This document shows positions 62,129 to 64,000 of a stretch of 64,000 nucleotides of DNA, piece after piece. The stretch comes from Acridotheres tristis (taxonomy: Eukaryota > Chordata > Aves > Passeriformes > Sturnidae): NCBI GenBank assembly GCA_037013685.1, contig CM072886.1, forward strand, positions 92,510,422-92,574,421. Reading direction: 5' to 3'. The first letter of the stretch is position 1; each line of letters opens with the position of its first letter. Below the pieces are notes generated by a model that made no database searches, was not told the origin of the DNA, and worked only from the letters and a program-made list of their open reading frames with translations. Both the position numbers and the translations under genes were made by a program.

Positions 62129-62291
62129 CATCGATTTCAGTCAGTGTGTAGGGGTCAGTGTTCCAGCCATCTTCCTTCTTGGCAGGCTGCACATCTACAT
62201 GACCGTAGAAACATACGGTGGGATTTTGTGGCTCCTTCCCCAGCTCCCCAAGAATCACAGAAGGCAGTGGGAGGACTTGGCCATCAGGCAG
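62129..62291 (-). CDS. CNDP1: CNDP1 exon (first zinc ligand)
   Basis: This 163-base exon starts in phase 0 after TTCTTCACAG and ends one base into a Gly codon (GATG/GTGTGC). It encodes residues 49-102. It carries YGHVDVQPA, in which His79 (codon 62,199-62,201) is the first zinc ligand and the following Asp supports it. It ends in DPYTLTEID, as in mammalian CNDP1. Confidence 0.95.
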
Positions 62292-63543
62292 CTGTGAAGA
62301 AAGGTTAAAAAAAGGCAACAAAGGAAAATCAAACCTTCTAAAACTTACAAATGTACAAAAAATCTGGAGTTTTCAGTATTGAAAATACCTCTACACTTAA
62401 TTGACTTTGATTTGATTAGGTGCACAGATCTGACTGAATCCAGTTCTAACCTATTCAGAGAAATGAAGATCTTTCTCCCCAACTGTTTATTTCCTGCTGG
62501 ACTCTGTAGAGCTCTTCTAACATTTTATTGTCATAAATGCCTTCCTCTCTAAGCTCTCACTTCCCAGCACTGGACAAGACAGAGATAACCTATGGAGTCT
62601 ATTGTGACACTGAAATAGTCAAAAACCGCACAAATTAATCTGGGGTTTGATTTCACCACAGACAGAGGGCAGGAAGCCAGTAAGCTCAAATGTGGAAACT
62701 GAAAAAAGTGCTGCTGGCAGGAGGCAGCAGCTATGTCAGACTGTCTTAAAAACAGGTTAAGGCTAGTCCTCTAATGTGGCTCTGTGCAGAACACAGTGCT
62801 ACACAGAGAATTGCATTCTCTGCAACTATCAAACAACACAACCCAAAATATTAAAGTGTTGATGTACTTCAGGGTCCCTGTGCTAAGAATCAGAATCCTC
62901 ACCAAAAGCCTCAGAGAAAAGAGAATCACTATTTTTGAACTTTTGAATTCCTGTTAGAGTAGAAATGTTAACAGCCCAGGGCAGAAAAGAGCTCATGGCT
63001 ACATAGGTAAGTAAATTAGAGACTAAGGTTTCTCAGAGACGAATTCTTCTCTGTTGCTTTCCAATGAAAGAAAATGGCTTGGATCATTTGTCAGAAGCTC
63101 TGAAAACCAAAGATGATGCTCTAGGTAGCTAACCCTTTCTGTTTGACAACGTTTTCCTTGTAAAAACAATCTCCCTCATAAAGAAAGTTCAGTGACAAGT
63201 GATGCATTAGTTCTCATGCTTCATTACAGACAAATTTTAAAACAAGCGGCAGTAAAAAAAACTCAGTCCTTTTACTTTTGCAAACTGCTTCCCTCTAGTT
63301 AAAAGCATCAAACTCCATCCTATGAACAGAACAACAATTTGCATTTGGATTGCCTGTGTGGTTCCCAGTATGTTCAGTTCTCAGACCTGATTTCAGCAGG
63401 TGTCATGTACAGGACTATTGATAAATTTGTATCTAGCTTTCAAAAAATAACACTTGTCATAACATACACGTACATAGCACCGAATGCTATAGGTAGACCC
63501 ATGTGCAGATGTGATGCTTTAAGTCCAAGGATCAGATAAGCAC
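62292..63543 (-). other. CNDP1 intron
   Basis: About 1.25 kb in which I see nothing recognisable. Confidence 0.8.
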
Positions 63544-63687
63544 CTGATGTGACCCCAAGTTTACTGAATTAACAGTGGCTCCCAGTGCTGCAAGTCTGTC
63601 TGCTGCCAATGCCACCATTCGCATTACTTCTTTCCTCAGATGAGGTTGAACAGAATCACTTTCCACAGCCACCCATTCCTTCAGATC
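63544..63687 (-). CDS. CNDP1: CNDP1 exon (fragment residues 1-48)
   Basis: This 144-base, phase-0 exon has acceptor TCCTGTGCAG and donor CATCAG/GTGCTT. It encodes DLKEWVAVESDSVQP and continues to NLGSHQ, the N-terminal helical part of the M20 peptidase domain, which matches the human stretch containing LKEWVAIESDSVQP. It is the most upstream exon in the window. I saw no signal-peptide exon between here and 64,000. Confidence 0.93.
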
Positions 63688-64000
63688 CTGCACAGGAAAA
63701 AATGTGCAATTAGGTGATGCAGAATGTTGTTGTCCTTGGCCCTTGTATCAGAAATCTCACACTGGAAAATTATTTCCTTTCTGTGTCATCACAGCATTAT
63801 CACAGATGCTCTAAGGTTTCAGGATAGAGAAGAATCACTTAGATGTCTCCCCAGGGTTGAGATTCCTGATTTTCTAAACAGGGAGGATGCTCACACTTAG
63901 GCATTCATATTGTCAACCCCGGATCTAAAATCCAGTGGAAGAGAAGGTAGACTAGATGCTAACTAGTTTGCATTATAGAAATTGCATTATGTACAACTTA
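63688..64000 (-). other. CNDP1 intron (partial)
   Basis: The intron upstream of the first exon in the window runs off the right edge. No further exon was found in it. Confidence 0.75.

Larger units (their letters stand above)
53239..64000 (-). other. CNDP1: CNDP1 gene locus (carnosine dipeptidase 1, 5' end beyond window)
   Basis: Ten exons with GT..AG junctions and matching phases join to 1,404 coding bases (467 residues plus stop). The human enzyme has 507 residues, so about 40 N-terminal residues, including the secretion signal, should lie beyond 64,000. The family is the M20 di-zinc metallopeptidases. CNDP1 is the secreted carnosinase that hydrolyses carnosine and related Xaa-His dipeptides. 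Fragment residues His79, Asp112, Glu146/Glu147, Asp175, His208 and His425 fill the known metal, catalytic and substrate-histidine positions. CNDP1 is preferred over the cytosolic paralogue CNDP2 because of signatures such as [35 protein letters not shown] and FSKRNS. There is no frameshift or internal stop. Upstream of ZNF407 in the same orientation, it preserves the human order. Confidence 0.95.

Noticed and set aside
1..64000. CRISPR arrays, operons, prophage or other prokaryotic systems
   Set aside because: No regularly spaced repeats and no dense gene layout. Introns, CR1 elements and a CpG island show vertebrate nuclear DNA. No tRNA or rRNA gene was recognised either.

Overview
The window looks like nuclear DNA of a bird. 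It is AT-rich and has widely spaced exons with GT..AG splice sites, one CpG island, and several truncated CR1 LINE copies whose 3' ends read like avian CR1. Two protein-coding genes are recognisable, both on the minus strand and in the order known around human 18q22: CNDP1 (carnosine dipeptidase 1) at 53,239-63,687, continuing past the right edge, and ZNF407 (zinc finger protein 407), which begins at the CpG island near 42.5 kb and runs off the left edge. No prokaryotic, CRISPR or phage-like system is present, and I found no new biological system.

ZNF407: the island (about 41.45-42.9 kb) holds a probable untranslated first exon with a splice donor after 42,383. Intron 1 is about 25.7 kb. The giant first coding exon (16,726-11,897, ATG at 16,682) encodes 1,595 residues and 15 C2H2 zinc fingers. 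A 115-base exon at 6,003-5,889, which is hidden inside a wrong-frame ORF, adds finger 16 and the start of finger 17. The remaining exons must lie beyond position 1. The product is expected to be a nuclear DNA-binding regulator.

CNDP1: ten exons reconstruct in frame to 467 residues plus stop, covering all but roughly the first 40 residues. These missing residues include the signal peptide and should lie beyond 64,000. All M20 metallopeptidase metal ligands are intact, so the gene looks functional. It is expected to make a secreted dipeptidase that cleaves carnosine-type (Xaa-His) dipeptides.

The rest is intronic or intergenic. It contains eight CR1 3'-end fragments (the largest about 1 kb, at 28-29 kb), a degraded LINE reverse transcriptase relic near 8 kb, a probable solo LTR near 45.5-45.8 kb beside an unexplained GC-rich block, several microsatellites and homopolymer tracts, and long AT-rich stretches where I see nothing. 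The two genes are about 10.6 kb apart (CNDP1 stop to the ZNF407 exon 1/promoter area), run in the same direction, and have no obvious functional link beyond conserved synteny.
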